Assembly (NCBI GenBank): GCA_014621425.1
Contig: JAANBB010000347.1
Coordinates: 1 to 44,039, forward strand
DNA: 44,039 nucleotides
Source of the DNA: Cylindrodendrum hubeiense
Lineage: Eukaryota; Ascomycota; Sordariomycetes; Hypocreales; Nectriaceae
Direction: 5' to 3'
A program made the translations under genes and the position numbers. The notes beneath the pieces were generated by a model. It was given only the letters and a program-made list of their open reading frames with translations, searched no databases and was not told the DNA's origin. Shown here one piece after another: positions 34,889 to 44,039 of this stretch. Position 1 is the stretch's first letter; each line of letters opens with the position of its first letter.

Positions 34889-35811
34889 TCAGCTGTGTAA
34901 TAAATGTCCCGTTTCTTCCCAAACCTCCGCCTGGCTCTCGCTCGATTTACGTACCCTACAGCCTGCGGCGGGGCGGCCCACGAGCGCACCACCACCCAGC
35001 AAAGCGGGGTTTTCAGTACGTAGCGCCTTTCCGCCCGTTGCGATTCGCCGTCACGCGGGGGGTCGCGCAAGCCCACATTAACTCGACTTCACGTTCGGCG
35101 CTGGAGGCGAAAGGGATTCCGAGACGGGGCGCTGCTCAGCCGGTGCAGCCACGTACAGCTGCTCGCGCGTGGGGTCCAGTCGCCGACGCCGCTGCCTGCT
35201 GCGCGTCGCCCATGCGGGCCGGGCCTTGCGTGCAGAGGACGAGAATCTCCGAGGAGCGAGAGACGTTGGGGAGAGGGGGGGCCCGGGCACGTCGCTGGGT
35301 GGGCCACTCGGAGGGCACGCGGTCGGGTGAGGAACAGGTGATATCAGGCCGTGCCGCGATGGGGGTTTTGCGGTGAGAGTGGAGGAGCCAGGCGCAATAC
35401 GAACGACTCGCGAAGTTGATCGTCTAAGTGTAGATGTTAAATGTAAATGCTTGTAAGACAGCCGTCGCTAGTATCGACGATCCATGAGCCGCAGCAAGCT
35501 CGGCAACGAATCCGCAACAACCAAAACGCAGTCCTAAGAGTCTCTTTTATCCAGACCGGAATCCCATCTACTTACACGCCAGGCTCCAGCCTATGTCTTG
35601 TTTTCCCATGTGTAAAAGCGTCTAATCTTTGTCTTTGCCCAGGCCGCCCTTCACTTACAAAGCGACGGCCGCGGTACCGTTGTACCATACCCACCCACCC
35701 CGATTTCGGGGCCTATGCTGGGCTTTTGTACAAGGGGCCTGTAATATAATCGTACATGTGCCTGTCATGACAAGGGGGGGTTTGTCTTTGTCCCGTCGGC
35801 CTTCGGCTCAT
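34889..35811. other. Intergenic DNA between the micro-gene and the transporter; no gene recognised
   Basis: It is GC-rich with several overlapping frames on both strands (35.0-35.4 kb) of low complexity. The right end is the 3' region of the transporter gene. Confidence 0.5.
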
Positions 35812-37837
35812 TTATACACATTGCGCCGAACCGTCCTTATCTGATGGCGAGGTGTCAGTCCACGGCCTGAAGTAGTGTAGGCGAGAGCCTTGGCATCTCC
35901 GCGGCGCATCCGGACGAGGACGCTCGCCAAGGAGATGATGGGGAGATAGATATCAGAAAGGGAAGGGGAGAGAAACATACTGCTGACAATCTTTTGCACC
36001 GCCTGGAATACGCTAATTATCATGACGATGGTGCCAAACACCACGACGGCGTACGCCATGTACGTCCGCCAGCTGCGCGTCGTCAGCTTGATGTAGCACA
36101 TGGGCGGCAGGATGTACGCCATGGCCACGGCGCTGGTGGCGCCCACCAGCTCAAACACGGCGCCCAGGTCGCAGGTCACCAGGCTGAGCACCATGGCCGC
36201 GAGGACCAGACTCGTGCTGAAGAGCAGGTGGCGCTTCATGTTGAAGGGTTCGTCGGGGTAAAAGTACGTCAGCATCACCTCGCGGCACACAAAGGCCTCG
36301 AGCGGCAGCGTCGTCAGCATGTTGAGGCCGAAGCAGAGCCGCGCGATGTTGACCATGGTGTTGTCCGCCGGGAAGTTGTTAAGCACATTGCCTAGCGTCT
36401 TGTCGCCAAATGTCAGGAAGCCGCCCAGCGCCAGGATCAGACAGGCCAACATGGAGATACCCGTCGAGTAGTGCGTCACTCGTGAGAAGTTGTCGATGGT
36501 CGGTGTCTTGAGTGAACCGTAGATGAGCAACGAGTTGTGATGGCAGACGAAGGCTGGTTCTTGTTAGTCCAAGTTCAGATCCATACGTCAACCCAGTCTA
36601 CCGGGTCCTAGCCAGAAATCTTACCAAAGGAAATTACTCCAATCGCCTGGAAGAAACCGCCGTTGATAATGAGCATATCGGGGCCAAACGAGCCTCGTTG
36701 CGATGAGGGAGTAAGGATACCCTGGATGAGCACAACGACGACAATGACCAGCATGCCAATCAGGGCAAAAGTGCTCGCCTTGGCCAGCTATTTGAAGAAA
36801 AAGCCATTAGTCCATTCCTTTTAACGCAAGAGAGCGGGAAACTGGGGGAGGCACGGAGCAATCGCACACCGCAGAGACGAAGCTGCAGGAGCTGATCCCT
36901 TCCCCCCTGCTCGACTGCCCCCCCTTTTTGTACTGGCGATCCTCACCTTTGCAATATCTCGGTACAGAGTCAATGGGTATCCAATGCCCATGATGAACAC
37001 GGCGATCGCCACCTGTCGGTTCGTCAACAGCCCTAGCACCGGCACGCCGGGCATTTCGGGCCACACCGCGACCAAGACGTGCGGGATGGTGTCGCCGACG
37101 ATGACACCGTACGCGACCATGCCGCCGAACGCAAACACCCACTGCGCCAGGCTGATGGCGATGAGTCCCGTGCGGCCGAAGCAGTGTTCCACGGTGCCCT
37201 GGAAGTGGCTCGTGCCGCTGAGCTTGCTGTTGATGACGATCAGGCAGATGGTCCAGTCGACAATGACGGTCAGGCCGACCAGCAGGGCCACGCCGGCCAG
37301 CAGGCCCGCCTGGCGGATGGCGTAGGGCTGGCCGATGATGCCGGCACCGATGATGGAGTTGGCCATGTTCATAAAGGCCGACTTGAGGCCCGACTTGGGC
37401 CGGCGCAGTTCGTTCTCGGCCCACTCCTCGGCGTCATCAAACGAGTTGGCCAGGGCCACACTCGGCGCCACCATATCCGTCAGGAGCGGCGTGCGGTGCG
37501 CGCGGCCGGGGCTCGCGGGCTCTTCCATGTCCATGGACCCGTCCGACATGGACCGTCGGTGGCCCTGCAATGGGTAGCCGGCATCGCCATTGCTGACGCC
37601 GACAATCTCGGGGGTGAGGTCGAAGCGGACTCGGTTCGGGGTCCTCGGGAGGTTCGCGTTGGAGTCGTCGTAGGCGGGAGGGGCGTCCTTGGCGACCGGG
37701 TGGATGCCCAGGGCATTATCGTCGTCGTCGTCGCCGATGCCGAAGAAGCCGTCGTCGTCGTCATCGTGGCGGGAGCTCAGGAGGCCGCGGTCCTCGCCGT
37801 GCGGGTTCGCGGCGCCATTGTTCCTGGCTTGCGTCAT
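35812..37837 (-). CDS. AVT-type vacuolar amino-acid transporter (AAAP family), four exons
   Basis: A multi-pass permease of the amino acid/auxin permease family, most like the yeast Avt5/6/7 group that moves amino acids across the vacuolar membrane (family knowledge). Exons are 37,837-36,947, 36,787-36,625, 36,553-35,981 and 35,840-35,812, giving 551 residues. Introns are 159, 71 and 140 nt with CTAAT, CTAAC and CTGAC branch points. The start is the first in-frame ATG. Residues 1-149 are hydrophilic, with two Asp runs (25-29 and 36-40) and a Ser/Pro-rich part, a likely cytosolic regulatory tail. The transporter core starts with S-G-L-K-S-A-F-M-N-M (149-158) and S-I-I-G-A-G-I-I-G-Q-P-Y (161-172), the family hallmark. 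About eleven hydrophobic segments follow. If the last intron is retained, the frame stays open to 35,808 and gives a 599-residue form. Confidence 0.9.
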
Positions 37838-39390
37838 TGTCGGAGGGGAGCAGCAGTCGGGAATCGCGTGCACATTTTCCCCCGGCGTAAGCAGAGAAGA
37901 AAGAAAGCGCGGGCGGAGCTGCGGAGGTCGTAAGTCGTGGAGGCGGAACAAAACAGACAATTAGAATATAAAGAAGGGGAGAAGGGATGGTATCGCAGGC
38001 GATATGCGGGAGACACTTGATTGCGTTGCGTTGCGTTTTGCGTTACGTTGTCACTCCTTGGCCCCCCGGATAAGGCAGCACTAGCACAAAGCCCGTGCAA
38101 GCCGCAGCGAGGGTCGTGGGATGGGAAGGCCCGGGATTGGTGGGCCGGCAGCTGGGGGCAGCTAGGGGGGCCACGCTTGGCACAGTGGGAGCGACCTCCA
38201 CTGCAAATCCCGTAGCTTCACTGAAGGGACCCTGTAAGCTGGGATGCTCCAGAGGGCCCAGCCTAAATTATTCCCGAAGACGCGCTTTCGCCAACGTGTG
38301 TACAGTACGCGGTAGCGATGGCGCTAAAGGGGGCAGAACGGGGCCTATGCAGGGGCGTGGGTCCGTAGGTTTTTAGTAGTGGCCACGATGCGATGCTTGA
38401 GCTGAGAGCGCGAGATCTAAGACTTGGAAGCTATGCGCTGCAGCGGTTTGTATGCAGCTGACCCAACATGACACCTCCATTGTCCCCGAATACAGCCCTG
38501 AATGGCCATCTGCAAGACGCCATGCTTCCCATCTCATCGCACAGAATCCCTTGTTTCCTCTGCAAATCTTGGCTGGCCATCGTGGACGGGTACTGTCTCT
38601 TATATACCCGCGTACAGCGTCTCAACTGATTGGGCGGCGACCCGAAAAATAGGGGCCTGGGCGCAAGTAATATCATCTCCCCCGTCTACTTTCGGGCAGC
38701 CTGTTCCAGACTCGCCAGACAAGTCTCGCTATTGCCAGTTCTCCCGGAGGCGGGAGTCGCCATCTTCCGAGACACGCGTTCGGCCAGGTCCCGCCCCGAA
38801 AAGACGGCGACTTTGAGGGTTGTGGTATGATTCTCATACACCGGGGCCATCATTACGCTCCCTAACAGCCTAGTCAACTACTATGTGATTCTCGAAGCCA
38901 GTGCGAGCACGTCTGGCTGAGGGCGGTGGGAAATTATGCTTGCAACTGAGCTGGACTTTCATTCGGTACCGAATATGGTGCAATTTGTACGAGTGTCAAG
39001 AATCTGGCTTGGACCCCGAATTTGGTAATGCTCTCTAACGATGTATTCCTCCCACCCTGCATGAGGTCTTTAATGATGTATAATATAATAAACAAATAGT
39101 AATAATCTGACTATTAACAATTATACTTTATGGTTTCGCGTAAGTATACGTACCCCCTCTTCTAAACGGGATGAAGGGAGTTGTCCTCTTATGTATAAGT
39201 GACGGTCCCAGGCGTGTCAACATACTCGACACCTACTTTAGACACAAGTACTTACACCATAAAAGTCATGCACCTATAAACCTTACGTCAATAAATTCTA
39301 AGGAGCTGCAGAGTGTAAGCTGACACTCAACAGAGGGACTAAAAAAGAGTGAGCCAGCAAGAGCCAACGGGAGGGATCAAGCATGATCAG
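37838..39390. other. Intergenic DNA upstream of the transporter
   Basis: It starts with the transporter promoter (GCGTTGCGTTGCGTT repeat near 38,021-38,035). An AT-rich patch lies at about 39,070-39,130. No gene supported. Confidence 0.5.
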
Positions 39391-39465
39391 TCAATACAGT
39401 CGACCAATGAGAAGCTGGACAGAGTGTGACAAAGTCTCTACGCCGTGAGGCATGAGGTATAAGAA

Positions 39466-39800
39466 GTGTGCGGCCCCCCTCACCTGTGGCACTTGGTGTT
39501 GAGGTTTGATCCTGTGGTGTGTTATGGAGACGCCAGGCGGAAGTTGTATGTGTGGATCGACGGCGAGCCCCAAGTGGCTACTACCGGATTCATATTCGTA
39601 AGAGGAAGAACAGAACTCGTGATCCGTTGTTGGATTATGTGCAAGCGTACACTTCGGAAGAGGGGAATGGCTTTGGTCATTGGATCGATGTGGTGACCAA
39701 AAGTCAGTTTCATCTTGACGTAACACTGCAGAGGGCTACCGAGGCTGAGACTCCAGGAAAAGCTGAGTATATGTTCAAGATAGAGTTTCCTCGCCAATGA
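39466..39800 (+). pseudogene. Frame-broken coding-like fragment, unidentified
   Basis: Two plus-strand frames look protein-like in succession. From 39,490 to about 39,600 one frame reads L-Y-V-W-I-D-G-E-P-Q-V. From about 39,620 to the stop at 39,800 another frame reads D-P-L-L-D-Y-V-Q-A-Y and G-F-G-H-W-I-D-V-V. No splice pair joins them in phase, so a frameshift is more likely. There is no ATG for the first part. I recognise no family. Confidence 0.3.
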
Positions 39801-40238
39801 AATTTTACCATGTGAAGTGTCCTGCGCTTTAGAAGCCGAAGAACCATCGAGTGCGAAGGCGCAAGTTCCGCCTTTTGAGCCACGGCCTTGGCGACCAGTC
39901 CAGAGATGAAGAGTGGCGGAATGCCAAATTTCAAGCCAAGGCGGGGGTACGCCCAACTTCTCTCCTAATTATAGGTCCATAACGGTGTGGTAAGACCAAG
40001 TAGGCTTTGTCTTAGGGTAAGCTGACCCAGTTGACGGGTGGTTAGAGCATGGATGAGCTGTATAGTGATGATGGCAATTTCAAGAGTCCATAAATAGGCC
40101 CCGCAGGAATCTAGACGCGTTGTAAACAGCAGACTGCATACCAGAACGCAGTGGGGGTGCTTCTGAATGAGACACAAGAGAACGAAGTGGTGTTGGCACG
40201 TAAGTTTTGCGGAACACGTTCATACCTAGTTAACAGTC

Positions 40239-40451
40239 ATGTCTTGGCAACAGCATGAAAGATACATTTGCCCTTACCTTAACGAAGTGAGGGAACATGT
40301 CTCATTATACATGAGCGACGGTTCTGAAATTAGGATAAGTTTGGTATGTAAGAGGAATACGTGTGAATATACCAGACGCCTTTTAGGCCTGGCTATCCTC
40401 TTGGGTGCGTCTCACATCACATTTAAGCTTAAAAATACGGTATGGGACTGA
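40239..40451 (+). other. Short open frame of 70 codons, unidentified
   Basis: It opens with ATG at 40,239 and ends at 40,451. The composition is mixed and protein-like, with four Cys. No recognised domain, no clear promoter and no neighbouring exon. It could be another fragment of a decayed locus. Confidence 0.2.
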
Positions 40452-40462
40452 TCAAATTATGG

Positions 40463-40690
40463 TTAACGCAACATAATGCGTTCAAAACTTCTTTGTTTTG
40501 TTGTAGAAAGTATAACCATCTGGCGCGGCTTCATTCCGGGGCCTCTCAGGGCCACGAGAATGTTCTTCAGCTCGGCCATATCTATCTTCTGTTTCTCTGT
40601 CCTCCACCAACCCCTGAGTTGGGTATCATATATGTCAATGTAATCTTCCACATCACACCACCGGTCCCATCAATCTGTCTGGCCTCCACT
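40463..40690 (-). pseudogene. Coding-like fragment on the minus strand, unidentified
   Basis: The minus-strand frame, open from about 40,669, includes E-D-Y-I-D-I-Y-D-T-Q-L and M-A-E-L-K-N-I-L-V-A-L-R-G-P-G. This is a convincing amphipathic protein pattern, but a stop (TGA) lies just upstream. It may be the last exon of a lost or unrecognised gene. Family unknown. Confidence 0.25.
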
Positions 40691-40869
40691 CGCTGCGGAG
40701 GCTGACTCCCCACAATCGAGTTTATCAAGGCCCTCTAATATGTCCAAGCACAAACACCGTCGTGCGTCGATCTATCGTGGGTTCCACCGGTGATGTATTC
40801 GTCTCCTCGGATGAAAAAATGCATGCGTAAAGCAGTATTAAAAGAGTGTAATGCCGCGCCTGATCCCGT

Positions 40870-42597
40870 CTAGGCCAGGAGGGCGAATAATGTTACTATA
40901 CAGAAAGTGAATGCGTAGGGGGCCTGTGACAGGGGCCCCGCGGGTGCTGCTGAGTCTTTGGTGCTGGTTGACTTGCTCTCCTCGGCGGTAGCAGTGTCAG
41001 TGGCGAGTGATTCCTTGCCTAGCCCTAGATCTGCCTTGGCAGATGCTGTAGTGTCGGGGAGCGCGCTCACATGAGTGCTTTGACTGCTTCCGGTGCTCTC
41101 GGTGTGTGACGACGTCTTGGTCGCTTCGCTAAAGCTCGAAGAGGATGAGGATGACTCCTCGGGGCTGTTGGAACTGTCTGTAATGGCGTTATCGGCAAAG
41201 CCTATTTTCAGGTTAGCAATTGCTTCAGACTTCGACTTCGTAAGAAAATGTTGACTAACCAATACGTCGTCCGTCCTTGTCAAAGACGGCGTAGACGTTC
41301 TTGATGAAGGTATCTCCGAGAAGCCAGGCTCCCTTGACGACCTCATGGCCGTAGATATTGCTGGTGCAGGTTCCTGACTTGCTCTTGGGTGAAATCCAAT
41401 CCTCAGGCGAGATGACATAGTTGACACCGGAGAAGCCAATGGTTAGATCCTTGTCGCTGTCACACGGAACAGTCCAGGTAGTGTTGTCCGAGCTGTGGGC
41501 TCCCGGGATGAGACTGTGGAGAGCCGTAACAGAATCGGCAGGGCCAAAAATGAACGAGGTACCGGTATCGATGTAGCTGGGAAGTCCGCCAACACCGGCG
41601 CCGGTTCCGTCGTAGGACATGTCATCCAACTTGATGGACCAGTCTTCACCGTCTTCGAGAGACGTGTAAGTAATGTCACCAGTGAACTTGTCCTTGTTGG
41701 TACTGCCGAAGCTGATCTCGCCCGTGTTGGTGCCGTCCTCAGCTCGGTTGAGAGCGATGCAGAAGATGTTCTTATCGATATCGTTGGACGCAGCCACCGT
41801 CTCGAGGAAGTTCTCATTGGCGCCCGTGTTGAGGGAAAGACCCAGGATACCGTCGAAGGCGAATTGAACGAACTGGTCCGAGGTGGTCGTAGCGAGGCCA
41901 AACTGGTACTGGAAGCTCATTCCTGCGAGGTTGAACGTGTCGGTGGCCAGCGTGCCGCTGACCTTGCCGGATCCATAGGCAATGGTGAAGGCCTCGGTGG
42001 ATGTCTCGAGCGAATCTGACTCAGTAGGTCCGAACAAGTTGTGCAAGGCGCAAGCGTCGCTATCGCAGTCTGCGCCCATGACCCAGCTGGAACCAGCGCC
42101 CGTATCAATGAGCATATACATCTTCTTCTTCTTGGAACCAATCTCGACTTCGACAAAATATGAGTAGTCGGTGCCATCCTGGTCAACACCTGCAGTGAAT
42201 TCGCCCTCGGGCTCCTCGGCCTCCATCACTTCGTACTCATTGTCCCGCTTCACCAACGAGTCGGCAGGGGCTTTCGGAAGGTGTCGTCCGGCATATTTGG
42301 TTGCTAATCGAGCGGCCTCGTTATATGCTCTGTTGGTTACTGATCGGCTGGACTGTAGGATCAATTGGGTTAATGCAAGGATCAGAGTGTTGGTTCGTTG
42401 CTGCAACTAACCTGAGAGGACCTTTGCTTAATGTCGAAACGCACACCCTTTCCACCAATGCTCCTTCGGTCATCGCCAGATAGCTGTGAACGCTTCTCCT
42501 CCTCGGCTTCCTCACGCCATTTCGGAGTGTACGGGAAGAAGGCGTGTGTTGATGAGGCCCATAATGCCAGGTGTGCCAGCAGTACGGCTGGACGCAT
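40870..42597 (-). CDS. Secreted GPI-anchored aspartic protease (pepsin A1 family, CtsD/yapsin-like), three exons
   Basis: An extracellular or wall-bound acid endopeptidase. Exons are 42,597-42,412, 42,352-41,260 and 41,201-40,870 (introns 59 and 58 nt), giving 536 residues. Residues 1-19 form a signal peptide ending T-H-A. A propeptide follows, with a Lys-Arg site at 97-98 suitable for Kex2 processing. The two catalytic motifs are intact: D145-T-G-A-G-S-S-W and D324-T-G-T-S. The flap Tyr188 lies in A-Y-G-S-G. The pair C-D-S-D-A-C (156-161) follows the first motif, as in fungal CtsD-type enzymes. A Ser/Thr-rich stalk (about 435-512) and a hydrophobic C-terminal tail (521-536) after small residues D-S-A-A-P-A-G predict GPI attachment. 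N352-T-T is a potential glycosylation site. A fungal gene symbol is not certain. Confidence 0.93.
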
Positions 42598-44039
42598 ATT
42601 GCAGTGGCGAGAATGTGGGGAGGATCAAACGTCCTCAAAATTGGATTTCTCACGACAGATCCAGGTTGATGATGTACCAGTGGGCTACTGGAAGAAGCAA
42701 AGTCGAGAAGGCTGGTGGTGACGCAAGCTGGGGAAGCCAACCGTCGCGGATTGTCTTAGGCGGGCTGGTCGATGGAGATCCGAGCAAGAGGCGAGGCGAG
42801 GCAAGGGACAGGAACCTTGGCCAAACAAGCGGCTGGCGCGATGTATTAAGGGATTAGAGATTATGAGGCCGGCATCGCCCTAGAGGAACGACACGACACG
42901 ACACAAGTGGATGCCGAATGGAGGCGAGCAGACAAGACAGCAAGCGAAGCAAAAGCGTATGTGGACAGCGTATGTGGACAAACACAAGCAATAACAAGTG
43001 CGGCGGATGCAGACGGTCGCGGGTTGGGCTGGGCGTCCTGTTTTAAGAATGCACCTGCACTTCCGAATAGATAGACAGGCGCCACGGTCAGGGATCGAGG
43101 AGGCCGAACGAGGGACCGGGATGGTCGGGACGAGGGCGCGGGCGCGATGTGGAGATGGGCTGGAAGGCTGGAGAGGCAGGGAAAAGGAACGAGCAGCAAG
43201 AAAAACAAGGAGATGCAATGAGCAACGATGCGAGCGGACGACGAAACGAGACAAGCAGATGATGTGGCGAAGATGCTGAGGAGAAGGAAAGAGGGTGAAG
43301 CTTAGGAGGAGGGTGATGTGAAGAAGAGGAGGCGAGGTGGTGAGGAGAAAGGTGTGGGAGCGGCGTGGTGTAAAGGGAGGCGGTTCTACTTACACAAGGT
43401 ACCGCCTACAGCCTACTTCTACCTAGTACTGCCAGCCAGCCCAGCTACAACAACGGTTCGAGACAGCCAGCACCAAAAACTACTCGGTCCAGATTGCTGC
43501 AAATCGTCCAGTCCGCTACCAAACGCGCTACAATCCCGGTCAGCCGCCCAAGCCCAGGGCTACCAAGGACGCTTGGGACGGCTGGTGCTGGTGCTGGTGC
43601 TGGAGCTACGAGGCTAGGGGCCCCTTGGCCAACTCCGTGGCGTCAGTGCCATGGGCGGCCATGACGATTGCCGGCCGACGATTGCTGGCTGCCCTGGCGT
43701 CGTGGATTCCTCTCGGGCCAGGCGACGCAGGGAGAGCCCGTTTTGCGAGACACAAACACGACGAGACAGGCGGCGGCAAGTCAACCACGGCACGGGACCA
43801 TGCCCCAGGGGGGCGGCCCCACGGGCTCCATGATGGCTTGCGTTGCAGCAGTGCAGCATGCCAGTCAGTCAATCAACCCGCCTGCGCAGCCAGCCAAACG
43901 AGGCCAAGAGAGGCCAAGAGAGGCAGAAAGCGACCGGGCACCAGGCACAGACTCACCTAAAGCTGCAGCCAGCCCGTGGGATAGCGGGCCCGCCGCCTCT
44001 CTGGGGGCTGATGGGTTTATCTGGAGTATCGCCAGGGGG
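42598..44039. other. Protease promoter and intergenic DNA at the right edge
   Basis: Minus-strand reading shows CT-rich stretches (about 43,270-43,350) that fit a promoter or leader of the protease. GCTGGTGCTGGTGCTGGTGC, a short trinucleotide-type repeat, occurs near 43,578-43,603. Frames up to 124 codons on both strands are Arg/Ala-rich shadows with no similarity. No gene supported. Confidence 0.5.

Noticed and set aside
37079..37933. A 284-codon plus-strand frame
   Set aside because: It is antisense to exon 1 of the transporter and very rich in Val, Ala, Gly and Asp, a shadow of GC-rich third codon positions.
1..44039. tRNA and rRNA genes, CRISPR arrays, telomeric repeats
   Set aside because: I looked for B-box-like GGTTCGANNCC, rRNA core sequences, regularly spaced repeats and TTAGGG runs and saw none that hold up.

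Overview
The window is a piece of a filamentous ascomycete genome (Pezizomycotina). A Sordariomycete, perhaps a hypocrealean, is plausible, but I cannot fix the genus. The evidence is short spliceosomal introns (49-180 nt) with GT..AG ends and CTAAC/CTGAC branch points, CT-rich leaders, fungal-type Rho1, MRPL40, AVT-type transporter and GPI-anchored aspartic protease genes, and an AT-rich half that has clearly been through repeat-induced point mutation (RIP).

Bases 1 to about 23,850 are a nested stack of RIP-damaged transposons with no intact gene. The oldest layer is a pogo/Fot1-like DNA transposon on the minus strand (about 21,907-24,205). A Ty3/gypsy element (family A, plus strand) is inserted in its transposase. 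Its 3' LTR is 21,379-21,906 and its 5' end lies off the left edge. Relics of gag, protease, RT/RNase H and integrase lie between about 0.8 and 16.6 kb. They are followed by an unexplained decayed reading frame of about 1,360 codons (17,111-21,190). A second, complete Ty3/gypsy element (family B, minus strand, 1,301-10,999, 462/463-bp LTRs, GATAG target duplication) sits inside the gag region of A. A solo LTR of family A (23,266-23,792, ATAA target duplication) also interrupts the transposase. It is almost free of RIP, so it arrived after the main mutation episode.

Bases 24,200-44,039 are ordinary genic DNA. In order: a degenerate tandem repeat; a broken inverted copy of part of the MRPL40 gene; a possible small two-exon gene; MRPL40 (uL24m, minus); a long promoter/leader region; rho1 (plus, five exons); a 35-residue zinc-ribbon micro-gene (minus, two exons); an AVT-type vacuolar amino-acid transporter (minus, four exons); about 3 kb with broken coding-like fragments; and a secreted GPI-anchored aspartic protease (minus, three exons). 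These are independent housekeeping or cell-surface genes, not a pathway cluster. Rho1 and the GPI-protease both relate broadly to the cell wall, but their proximity need not be functional.
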